A DNA stretch of 5,509 bases from positions 1 to 5,509 of the forward strand of contig DALYJJ010000244.1 of NCBI GenBank assembly GCA_031969915.1. Reading direction: 5' to 3'. Under the pieces are notes generated by a model. That model did not search any database. It had not been told where the DNA came from and was given only the letters and a program-made list of their open reading frames with translations. Each line of letters starts with the position of its first letter. Positions within the stretch are counted from its first letter, which is position 1. The translations under genes and the position numbers were made by a program. Of the stretch, positions 1-5,047 are shown piece by piece. This DNA is from DALYJJ01 sp031969915. GTDB taxonomy: Bacteria > Acidobacteriota > Terriglobia > Bryobacterales > Bryobacteraceae.

Positions 1-93
1 GCCTCTGCCGACCGCGATGCCGGCATCCGCCTGCGTGAGCGCCGGGGCGTCGTTGATGCCGTCGCCGCAGACAATTACCCGCCGGCCCTCGGC
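1..93 (-). other. Fragment of a heavy-metal P-type ATPase gene joined in frame to the terminase
   Basis: The last 30 or so codons before the left edge read EGRRVIVCGDGINDAPALTQ followed by ADAGIAVGRG. GDGINDAP is the P-domain hinge signature of P-type (CopA/ZntA/KdpB-like) cation ATPases, and the residues after it match the standard continuation of that family, ALxQADxGIAxGxGTD. These enzymes are membrane ion pumps unrelated to phage packaging. Only this scrap is visible, so which metal-ATPase subtype it is cannot be told. The junction with terminase sequence lies at about 88-105, where both families commonly have an LQAEG/LQAD-like stretch. Confidence 0.8.
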
Positions 94-312
94 CTGCAGG
101 CGCGCCAGCCTGTCACGCTGCGTTTCCTTCGACACCTTGGCCACCTCACGCGCCACGTACCAGGCGACGCATGCCTCGGTGTCGTACTGGTTCTGCGTCC
201 CGTTCGCGCCCTGGGCCAGCATGGGCAGGCCGTCCTTCTGCCACTCCCAGATGGTCACGTCGCTGCGGCCGAAGATCGCCGCGAGCTCCGTCTGATTGAC
301 CGTCTTGCCCAT
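1..312 (-). CDS. Phage terminase small subunit, Nu1-like (partial; C-terminus replaced by P-type ATPase sequence)
   Basis: In lambda-type phages this protein binds cos DNA and loads the large terminase for packaging. The start at 312 gives MGKTVNQTELAAIFGRS, which aligns in style with the lambda Nu1 start (MEVNKKQLADIFGAS). Residues 8-32 form the winged helix-turn-helix (TELAAIFGRSDVTIWEWQKDG then LPML), followed by NQYDTEACVAWYVAREV, the usual Nu1 continuation, and a charged helix to about residue 74. From residue 75 the frame no longer reads as terminase but as a P-type ATPase phosphorylation domain, and it stays open to the window edge. An in-frame ATG at 441 would add 43 residues that look non-coding and has no ribosome binding site. 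The start at 312 has only a weak GAGAG upstream. The Nu1 identity of residues 1-74 is from recognised motifs; the fusion is probably not a real protein. Confidence 0.75.
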   Translation of the reverse strand, partial: MGKTVNQTELAAIFGRSDVTIWEWQKDGLPMLAQGANGTQNQYDTEACVAWYVAREVAKVSKETQRDRLARLQAEGRRVIVCGDGINDAPALTQADAGIAVGRG

Positions 313-617
313 GTGGCTCTCGAAGTGGTGGACGACTGCACTAGCAGGGACGAGGTGCTCGCACCGCGCGCTGTCTTCCTCGGTGGGGCACCAGCCAACC
401 CTGGTGCTGGCGAGTGGAGCAGGCGAGGCTTGGCGCTTCATCGTATGTACCGGGAGTGCAGCCGGTCCGTTGAACCGGGGTACCACCAGTTAACCCTTCG
501 TCGCGCTGGTGTCACTGAACGCGAAAGGGGGTGTTTTTGCGCGTATAGCGCGATCCCCCAGGAAGGACCCGCGGCTGTCGAGGCCTTGCGATTCCGCACG
601 GGCATGGTGCACATGCC
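313..617. other. 305-bp gap upstream of the small terminase; possible cos region
   Basis: No convincing gene is seen on either strand. In lambda, cos lies about 190 bp upstream of Nu1, so this is where a cohesive-end site would be expected. A dyad sits at 527-559: GGGGG (527-531) and CCCCC (555-559) flank a T5 tract and GCGC-GTATA-GCGC (539-551). Nearby, CCCTTCGTCGCG (494-505) and CGCGAAAGGG (520-529) form an imperfect inverted repeat. A further 5-bp stem with a 7-nt loop (CCGGT/ACCGG) is at 462-478. None matches a known cosN sequence, so the assignment rests on position and symmetry only. Confidence 0.25.
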
Positions 618-1334
618 TCATCGTGCTGCGCCCGCCTCGCCCATCCGCTTCATGATCTCCCGCGACACGACGGGCAACAGCTTCTCCTGCGTGATGCCGT
701 TCAGGTTCATCCGCTTCGGCATCGCGATCCTCGTGCGGATGATCGCGATGGGCGTGAGGCCCTCGGCGTTCAACTTGATGTCGAAGCCCGACGGACGCTT
801 GGCGCTCCCCTGGAACTGCGCCCTGAATTTCTTGCTCACGCGGGAGCCCACTGCCACGCCACCGCGCCTTGAGGTGTTCATCGGCGGCTTCACGTACAGC
901 CGACCGTCCTTGATCACCGTGAGCCCGGCCTGCATGAGCCAGGCCACCATGCGGTAGAACTTCTTCGTGCTGATGCGCGTCCCGAGCCTGGTGTTGATCG
1001 GGATGAGGATCGCGCGTGGCGTCGATCGCCGGCCGATCACGCCACCTTCCGTGTGGATGGCGAACCAATTGGCCAGATTGGTGATCACCAGCTTCGGGTT
1101 GGCAGTGCCCGCATCCTCCACCTTGCCGCGCCACGATCGCTCGAGCTTCGAGCCCGGAACGACCTTGAACGAGCGCTTCGTCTCGTCCCGCATGATCGCA
1201 TCGGTCTGGGGTCGAGCCTCTCGCATCCCCTCGACGAACGCCTTGGTGACGTTCGCGCGGACTCGATTGGCCCAGGCGTCCGATTGGCCCACAGCGAGGA
1301 TTCCCTGCAGGCTCACCTTCACGCCGATGGGCAC
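618..1334 (-). CDS. Phage structural (head-tail/tail) protein, DUF6441-like
   Basis: A 238-residue basic protein when started at GTG 1334. A TTG at 1346 in the same frame gives 242 residues but lies in the tail of the terminator. GGGGGA at 1344-1339 is a possible ribosome binding site for 1334. Numbering from the TTG, the order of motifs resembles the DUF6441 family of prophage proteins: a long N-terminal helix (25-60), then LERSWRGKVE (68-77), NWFAIHTEGGVI (93-104) followed by RAILIPINT (111-119), then GLTVIKDGRLYVKP (141-154), and a C-terminal IAMPKRMNLNGI (207-218) before a final helix. DUF6441 genes usually sit among neck and tail genes of siphophages, and the family is compared with HK97 gp10-type tail-completion proteins. 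No signal peptide or membrane segment is seen. Its place before the small terminase is odd. Family placement is from pattern memory, not a search. Confidence 0.55.
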   Translation of the reverse strand: MPIGVKVSLQGILAVGQSDAWANRVRANVTKAFVEGMREARPQTDAIMRDETKRSFKVVPGSKLERSWRGKVEDAGTANPKLVITNLANWFAIHTEGGVIGRRSTPRAILIPINTRLGTRISTKKFYRMVAWLMQAGLTVIKDGRLYVKPPMNTSRRGGVAVGSRVSKKFRAQFQGSAKRPSGFDIKLNAEGLTPIAIIRTRIAMPKRMNLNGITQEKLLPVVSREIMKRMGEAGAAR

Positions 1335-1348
1335 TGGATCCCCCAACG

Positions 1349-1372
1349 AAAAGGCCCGCTCGCGGCGGGCCT
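1349..1372 (-). terminator. Intrinsic terminator between the Q-like gene and the late genes
   Basis: A perfect 8-bp stem, AGGCCCGC (1352-1359) and GCGGGCCT (1365-1372), closes a 5-nt loop. On the minus strand the stem runs directly into TTTT (1352-1349) and then CGTT, the standard shape of a rho-independent terminator. It lies about 90 nt after the Q-like stop codon and only 15 nt before the likely start of the next gene. That is where a Q-dependent late terminator (lambda tR' equivalent) would sit. Confidence 0.8.
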
Positions 1373-1375
1373 CAC

Positions 1376-1397
1376 GTTCGCTGCGGTGGCAACGAAC
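1376..1397 (-). promoter_or_regulatory. Leader hairpin immediately upstream of the terminator
   Basis: GTTCG (1376-1380) pairs with CGAAC (1393-1397), then a single C-A mismatch, then TGC (1382-1384) with GCA (1389-1391) around a GGTG loop. On the minus strand it precedes the terminator stem by only three bases, so the two form a tandem. It could be part of an antitermination site or simply stabilise the terminator. A weaker bulged stem (ATGTGCC 1424-1430 with GGACACAT 1441-1448) lies further upstream in the same leader. No late promoter is clear; TATGCT on the minus strand (1419-1414) is a poor -10 without a good -35. Confidence 0.45.
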
Positions 1398-1464
1398 CCA
1401 AGTCTGGCGCGAAGCATACCCCCATGTGCCACGACTTTACGGACACATTTCAGAGGCGATGTAA

Positions 1465-2001
1465 TCACCCTTGTTTCTCTTCGGCTTTTTCGGGAGCCTT
1501 GAGCCCCATCTTCGGGGTGACGACGAGCCGATGCCTGCGCGCGACGGACACGCCCGCGTGATCTCCGTGGGTCTGGAAGTTGCCGCTCGCCGCGACGTGA
1601 GATTCTCGACGGCCCGCGCGATAGGCGTCCATGAACGCCGGGTGCGCCGCTTCCAGTCGGCGGTAATAGGTCCGCTTCGACAGGTGATCCTTGCGATCGC
1701 GCGCCTGGTTGATCTGGGCGAGCTTTCGCTGGACCCCGCCGCGGCCGGTGTAGTGGACGATGAGCACCGCGGCGAGCTCGTGCTCCATGCGACCGAGCGC
1801 GCGCTGCGTGTCGGCCGCCTCGCCGCCCATCACCGGGATCGAGGCCGTGTAGTCGCCCACGCGCTTGTTCGAGACGAAGTCGTCGATCCAGCCCAGCGTG
1901 GAACGCGCGCTGGTTGCTCCGTTCCAGCCCGGCCACCGCCCCCAGTTCTCCAGGAGGCGGGCGACTTCGTCCTGCATGTACCACTTCGCTTGCCCTGACA
2001 T
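1465..2001 (-). CDS. Phage antitermination protein Q-like
   Basis: Lambdoid Q proteins bind DNA at the late promoter, join paused RNA polymerase and let it read through terminators into the late genes. This 178-residue protein has the N-terminal LLENWGRWPGW (16-26) typical of one Q family. A middle helix follows, RALGRMEHELAAVLIVHY (67-84), then a basic helix-turn-helix-like stretch about 89-120 with LSKRTYYRRLEAAH (107-120). The C-terminal 40 residues are basic, then acidic, and look disordered. Context supports the role: it follows the replication gene and is followed within 100 nt by an intrinsic terminator and late-type genes. The start at 2001 has GGACGGGA upstream inside the last copies of the repeat array; ATG at 1977 (MQDEVARL) is the alternative. 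The repeats at 2010-2047 cover its probable promoter, so repeat-binding could control it. A transcription-unrelated HTH protein is the other option. Confidence 0.55.
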   Translation of the reverse strand: MSGQAKWYMQDEVARLLENWGRWPGWNGATSARSTLGWIDDFVSNKRVGDYTASIPVMGGEAADTQRALGRMEHELAAVLIVHYTGRGGVQRKLAQINQARDRKDHLSKRTYYRRLEAAHPAFMDAYRAGRRESHVAASGNFQTHGDHAGVSVARRHRLVVTPKMGLKAPEKAEEKQG

Positions 2002-2007
2002 TCGATC

Positions 2008-2274
2008 CCGTCCTATCTCGTCCTATCACCCCAAAAACAGATAGGACATTTGAAATAGTTGATTCAATTTGCAATTACCTCAGTCGTCCTAGCGTCCTAC
2101 CTGTCCTATCCTATTTCCACCGTAAGCGTTTCATCGCCTCGACGTAACACACGCGCGCGCACGGGCGCGCTCGCGGGACGAGGTTGGACGAGATAGGACG
2201 GTAGGACGTGAGGAGAAAAAGCCAATGGCCACGCACCTTTACGCCGTCCTACCTTTTCGGGAGCGAGATCGGAC
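2008..2274. repeat. Array of GTCCTAYC octamers in both orientations; candidate origin or operator
   Basis: The non-coding block 2002-2313 carries forward copies (GTCCTA then TC, CC or GC) starting at 2010, 2020, 2086, 2094, 2103 and 2246. Reverse copies (GATAGGAC or GGTAGGAC) start at 2040, 2192 and 2200, and one-mismatch copies lie at 2182-2189 and 2267-2274. Spacing within clusters is 8, 9 or 10 bp, near one helical turn. Between the first clusters is an AT-rich stretch (2048-2078, 24 of 31 A/T) in otherwise GC-rich DNA. Between the later ones is an alternating purine-pyrimidine tract (2147-2163). Iterons plus an AT-rich segment next to a primase-helicase gene is the layout of a replication origin, as in P4-type systems. 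Overlap with the start of the Q-like gene makes an operator equally possible. The hexamer TAGGAC was seen only once elsewhere in the window (4578-4583). Confidence 0.7.
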
Positions 2275-2293
2275 GTCATGAGACGTGATCTCG
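2264..2293. other. Strong hairpin just after the primase-helicase stop codon
   Basis: CGAGATC (2264-2270) pairs with GATCTCG (2287-2293), a GG bulge follows at 2271-2272, and ACGTC (2273-2277) pairs with GACGT (2282-2286) around an ATGA loop. That is 12 bp in total, 20 nt downstream of the primase-helicase stop. No T-run follows on either strand, so it is not a classical intrinsic terminator. It may protect the 3' end of the transcript, act as a rho-linked structure, or be a DNA site that belongs with the repeat array, since its left arm overlaps a degenerate repeat copy. Confidence 0.5.
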
Positions 2294-2313
2294 TCACCCA
2301 TCCCTGGCAGGGG

Positions 2314-4332
2314 CTAGAAAGGCGCATCACCATCGGCGGCCTTGTTGGTTGAACCGTCGAACACCGACTGCGGGTACACGACCGTGTCGGGGATCGCGTA
2401 GTACCACGACCTCGATCCGTTACCGTCGCGACGCTTCTCGCAACCCAAGCGCTGCAAAATAGCCACCACGGTCAACGTTTCTGAGGTGGTCGCACTGACC
2501 TTCGCCAGATCGATGCCCAGCATTTCCAACACGGCGTTTACCGTCGTGCGTCGCCCGCCGCTGAGATATCGCTTCTCGCAGTGCTCACGGATTGCTTCAT
2601 GCCACGGGTGGGGTACCTCGTGACTCTCCTGCACGGGCGCGAAGTGCGCGGCATCCTGTTCAGGCGTGGGATATCGACGATCACCCCTCTGGTACCGAAC
2701 AAATGCTTCCGCGAAGAGCTGATCCCGAAGCGCGCTCACGAGATCGACACGAATCTCCCCCGCCTTGCCGGCAACAAAAGGCCAAAAGCGCGTGCTACCG
2801 GTCGGATCCCTGAAGATTTCGTACTGGTTAGTCGTCGCCCAGAAGGACACCTGGCGCGGCCAATCGCGTGAAGAGTATCCGTAGCTCGTTCGGTATGTGT
2901 CCTTCCTAGAGCTCACGAAGGCTTTAACGCGCGTCGCTTCAGCACGGCCGAATGAGTGAAACTCGCTGATCTCATACAGCCACTTCCCCCGCAAATTCTG
3001 GTAACCGTCCTTATCGCCGACGACGAACATCGAATCTGCGAACCACGCATCACTGGCCAACACCTGCAGCGCCGTGGACTTGCCTTTGAGCTGCTTTCCC
3101 ACAAGGACTGGAACCACGCGCATGATGCAGCCGGGCGCCATAACCCTGGCGACCATGTTCATCAACATCATCGGCCCAGCGAGGCGGGCGTACTCGCTGT
3201 CCTCGACGCCCAGCATGTCCTGCATCCACATGTGGGTGCGCTCGGTCCCATCCCACTGAAGCGATTGCAGGTATTCCCGCACGGGATGAACGGGCGATCC
3301 TTCTGATACGAATGTCACAGCGCGCGCGAGGGTATCTATGGATCGGATCATCAGCCCCTCTTGGTGTGCGAGCCACCGTCCAAGGGCCACGTGATCGTGC
3401 TCGGTCCATTCGCCAGTCTGCCCGCCATACGGCGGGGGCTTGCGCTTCACTATCCGATAGGCAAACTCGTCCCACGCAAGCACACCGTTCCACTCCGGAT
3501 GCTTGGATAGCACCTCGATCACGTTCTCTCGGCAATCCGCGAGCTCGCCGTGCCGCAGGATCATCGTCGCGTGTCGTCGCCAGTCGTGATCCTGGCTCGC
3601 GCGAGCCGGAGTAGGGGGGTGAGCAGGTTTGAATCCGAACGACGTTCGCGAGAATACCGTCCTGCAGCGCTCTTCCATCCATGCGATGGTGTCGGCCGCG
3701 CTCCACCCGTCAGCGATCGCGGCGGCCAAGTTCCAACCCGCAGGCTGCGATCCGGCCTCGGGCGGTTCGATCACCTTCACCTCGCAGCCGGCGCGCACCA
3801 ATATCGTCGAAATCTGCTTCGCAGCACGCATGAGGGGCTGTTCGGCCCGCGGCAACGGCTGATCAGTACCAGGCCTCAGTTGCGCATCCGCACTCGGCCA
3901 AATGAGCACGCGGCGGTCGCTCAGCGGCTTCCACGACGATTTCTTGATGCCGTTCAGGCCACCCAAGTAGGCCACGAACGCGTAACCGGGGAGATGCTTG
4001 TATCCCGGCTCAACACACTCCGGATCGTCGGTGACCACGACGATCGTTTCCGGCTTTGCGAGCGTGAGGCGCGAGGCGCCAAACAGCGGCCGCGGCTTGT
4101 CGAACGACTGCCACCTCCATTCGAGGCGGCCAGCCTCGTCGGTGCAATAGGTCAGCGGCAGGTCCCGCGCCTGCCCATCGGATCCAGTGAATCGATACAG
4201 GTACCCCACCAGCCCGCGCTCGTCGTAGAAGTCGAAGACTGCACGAGGCTTGCCTCGGACGAGGTGGGCCGCGGGGCGATTTTGAATGGCGTCCGCGGGT
4301 ACCGGGACGACTGGGATCCACTTGGAGGGCAT
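2314..4332 (-). CDS. VapE/P4-type phage primase-helicase
   Basis: A 672-residue replication protein that would unwind phage DNA, and perhaps prime it, at the phage origin. The N-terminus (KWIPVVPVPADA, 4-15) and the region up to about 60 match the leader of phage TOPRIM-helicase fusions. Residues 96-150 are TOPRIM-like, keeping GGLNGIKKSSW (124-134) and RVLIWPSADA (141-150). However, the usual VEGEK reads VTDDP (100-104) and the usual PDAD reads PSAD (146-149), so primase chemistry is doubtful. GWNLAAAI (199-206) matches the end of that domain. The VapE helicase follows: HPVREYLQSLQWDG (349-362), Walker A GKQLKGKST (412-420), Walker B WLYEISE (451-457), sensor-1-like FWATTN (497-502) and arginine finger DPTGSTRFW (509-517). 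Residues 575-648 look like a winged helix that could bind DNA. The start at 4332 has no good ribosome binding site but fits the family. Repeats lie directly downstream. Confidence 0.88.
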   Translation of the reverse strand: MPSKWIPVVPVPADAIQNRPAAHLVRGKPRAVFDFYDERGLVGYLYRFTGSDGQARDLPLTYCTDEAGRLEWRWQSFDKPRPLFGASRLTLAKPETIVVVTDDPECVEPGYKHLPGYAFVAYLGGLNGIKKSSWKPLSDRRVLIWPSADAQLRPGTDQPLPRAEQPLMRAAKQISTILVRAGCEVKVIEPPEAGSQPAGWNLAAAIADGWSAADTIAWMEERCRTVFSRTSFGFKPAHPPTPARASQDHDWRRHATMILRHGELADCRENVIEVLSKHPEWNGVLAWDEFAYRIVKRKPPPYGGQTGEWTEHDHVALGRWLAHQEGLMIRSIDTLARAVTFVSEGSPVHPVREYLQSLQWDGTERTHMWMQDMLGVEDSEYARLAGPMMLMNMVARVMAPGCIMRVVPVLVGKQLKGKSTALQVLASDAWFADSMFVVGDKDGYQNLRGKWLYEISEFHSFGRAEATRVKAFVSSRKDTYRTSYGYSSRDWPRQVSFWATTNQYEIFRDPTGSTRFWPFVAGKAGEIRVDLVSALRDQLFAEAFVRYQRGDRRYPTPEQDAAHFAPVQESHEVPHPWHEAIREHCEKRYLSGGRRTTVNAVLEMLGIDLAKVSATTSETLTVVAILQRLGCEKRRDGNGSRSWYYAIPDTVVYPQSVFDGSTNKAADGDAPF

Positions 4333-4348
4333 GGTGCGGCGCGGCGGC

Positions 4349-4377
4349 TACAATTGCCGTCCCAGATCTGGGGAGGT
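4349..4377 (+). promoter_or_regulatory. Putative promoter, palindrome and ribosome binding site of the plus-strand gene
   Basis: TACAAT (4349-4354) is a good -10 box. No convincing -35 is at 16-18 bp; TTGGAG at 4322-4327 is 21 bp away. The perfect 12-bp palindrome CCCAGATCTGGG (4361-4372) starts where transcription should begin and overlaps the ribosome binding site GGAGGT (4372-4377). That site stands 4-5 nt before the GTG start at 4382. A factor bound to the palindrome would block this gene and perhaps also affect the divergent primase-helicase gene, whose start is only 49 bp away. Confidence 0.45.
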
Positions 4378-4381
4378 CCTC

Positions 4382-4591
4382 GTGGAAATTCCAACCGTGG
4401 TGCACCCCACCAGATTCGAGGTAAACGGCGTCCTCTTCCAGGTTGTGGCTTTCGGGACGCTCACCGACGCGCAGGCCGAGCTTGCGCTGAAGCTCTTTCT
4501 AAGGAACAACCGGCTCAAGAAGAAGCCAAAGCGCGGCCAGTTGGTCAAGGTTTTTTGGACGGGCGACATAGAACTTCTAGGACCTGGATAA
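4382..4591 (+). CDS. Small basic phage protein of unknown function (divergent)
   Basis: A 69-residue protein and the only plus-strand gene supported in the window. The GTG start is chosen for the strong GGGGAGGT just upstream; longer upstream forms run through the primase-helicase start. The sequence opens MEIPTVVHPTRFEVNGVLFQ, has a beta-like VVAFGTL, then a helix about 28-42 (TDAQAELALKLFLRN) and a lysine-rich turn (LKKKPKRG, 45-52), and ends GDIELLGPG. I do not recognise a named family. The compact strand-helix layout and basic patch would suit a small nucleic-acid-binding or regulatory phage protein, which is inference only. It stands divergent to the helicase gene and convergent with the next minus-strand gene, so a minus transcript reading from the right would be antisense to it. 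Confidence 0.65.
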   Translation: MEIPTVVHPTRFEVNGVLFQVVAFGTLTDAQAELALKLFLRNNRLKKKPKRGQLVKVFWTGDIELLGPG

Positions 4592-4714
4592 GCATCGGAA
4601 TCTGCGATCGACGCATCGACAAGCCGCCGCATCCGCGGACGGACTCGATCCGTACGATGTGCCGCGTCTCGACGCTGTAGAACGGGGCGACCTGCCCACG
4701 AAAAGAGCGCTTCT
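4592..4714. other. Convergent gap of 123 bp, nothing firm
   Basis: This gap separates the ends of the converging plus-strand small gene and the minus-strand 110-residue gene. No terminator hairpin with a T-run was found. One plus frame (4581-4760) is open and reads moderately protein-like, but it has no usable start codon (a stop lies at 4578-4580 and only CTG follows) and modest third-position GC, so it is not called. Confidence 0.4.
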
Positions 4715-5047
4715 TCAACCGACCCTCCCATCACCGAGCGGAACCCTGCCGGGCGGATAGACCACCACGATGCGCGAGTCCAGGTCGACCTCGAGCGGCA
4801 GGCCTCGACCCTGGATGTGCACGACATCCTTGCGGATGCGCATCACCACGGCGAATGGCGCATCCGGCACGAGCTTGTATACGACGATGAAGAGCTCGTG
4901 GTCCGGGTTCTCCAGCACCAGGTCATCGAATCCCACGAGATCTCGCAGCGCACCCTTCGTCGTGACGTCGGGAGGGATGATGTGCACGGCCTCGGGTGGG
5001 ACGGTGAACGGCTGCGAGCAGTACTCGATCGGGTCGCGGGCGCTCAA
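4715..5047 (-). CDS. Hypothetical protein, 110 residues
   Basis: No family is recognised. The TTG start at 5047 is preferred: GGAGG lies 4 nt upstream and the start overlaps the TGA of the HNH gene in TTGA, the usual sign of translational coupling. An ATG at 5065 in the same frame would add six residues but has no ribosome binding site. The protein begins MSARDPIEYCSQPFTVPPEA and is rich in beta-type segments, for example LFIVVYKLV, FAVVMRIRKDVVHIQG and RIVVVYPPGRVPLG at the end. It looks like a small soluble beta-rich protein with no signal peptide or membrane helix. It probably shares a transcript with the HNH gene. The role is unknown. Confidence 0.65.
   Translation of the reverse strand: MSARDPIEYCSQPFTVPPEAVHIIPPDVTTKGALRDLVGFDDLVLENPDHELFIVVYKLVPDAPFAVVMRIRKDVVHIQGRGLPLEVDLDSRIVVVYPPGRVPLGDGRVG

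Noticed and set aside
313..441. N-terminal extension of the small terminase from ATG 441
   Set aside because: No ribosome binding site, and the 43 extra residues do not resemble the family, whose members begin right at the winged helix.
445..486. tRNA-like feature: 5-bp stem with 7-nt loop followed by a CCACCA-like end
   Set aside because: The loop does not fit the T-loop consensus on either strand and no anticodon or D-arm could be placed.
2038..2067. Promoter for the Q-like gene (TTGAAT, 18-bp gap, TATCTG on the minus strand)
   Set aside because: The -10 matches only half of the consensus. AT-richness makes chance matches likely, so it was not listed as a feature.
2225..2281. 18-residue plus-strand ORF with GAGGAG 9 nt upstream of ATG
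   Set aside because: It is very short, has no downstream plus-strand gene to lead, and the purine-rich stretch sits among the repeats. It may be chance.
2106..2333. 75-residue minus-strand ORF overlapping the end of the primase-helicase gene
   Set aside because: It runs through the repeat array and hairpin, has mixed third-position GC unlike its neighbours, and a weak ribosome binding site. It is better explained as non-coding.
3550..4680. 376-residue plus-strand ORF antisense to the primase-helicase
   Set aside because: It is the GC-driven shadow of a gene with clear helicase motifs on the other strand. Its protein is arginine-rich and lacks recognisable domains.
4581..4760. Open plus-strand frame after the small gene, possibly reached by slippage at the T6 run near 4551-4556
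   Set aside because: No start codon is present. The -1 shift leads to a different frame ending at 4680, and the +1 shift stops after a few codons. No supporting structure was seen.
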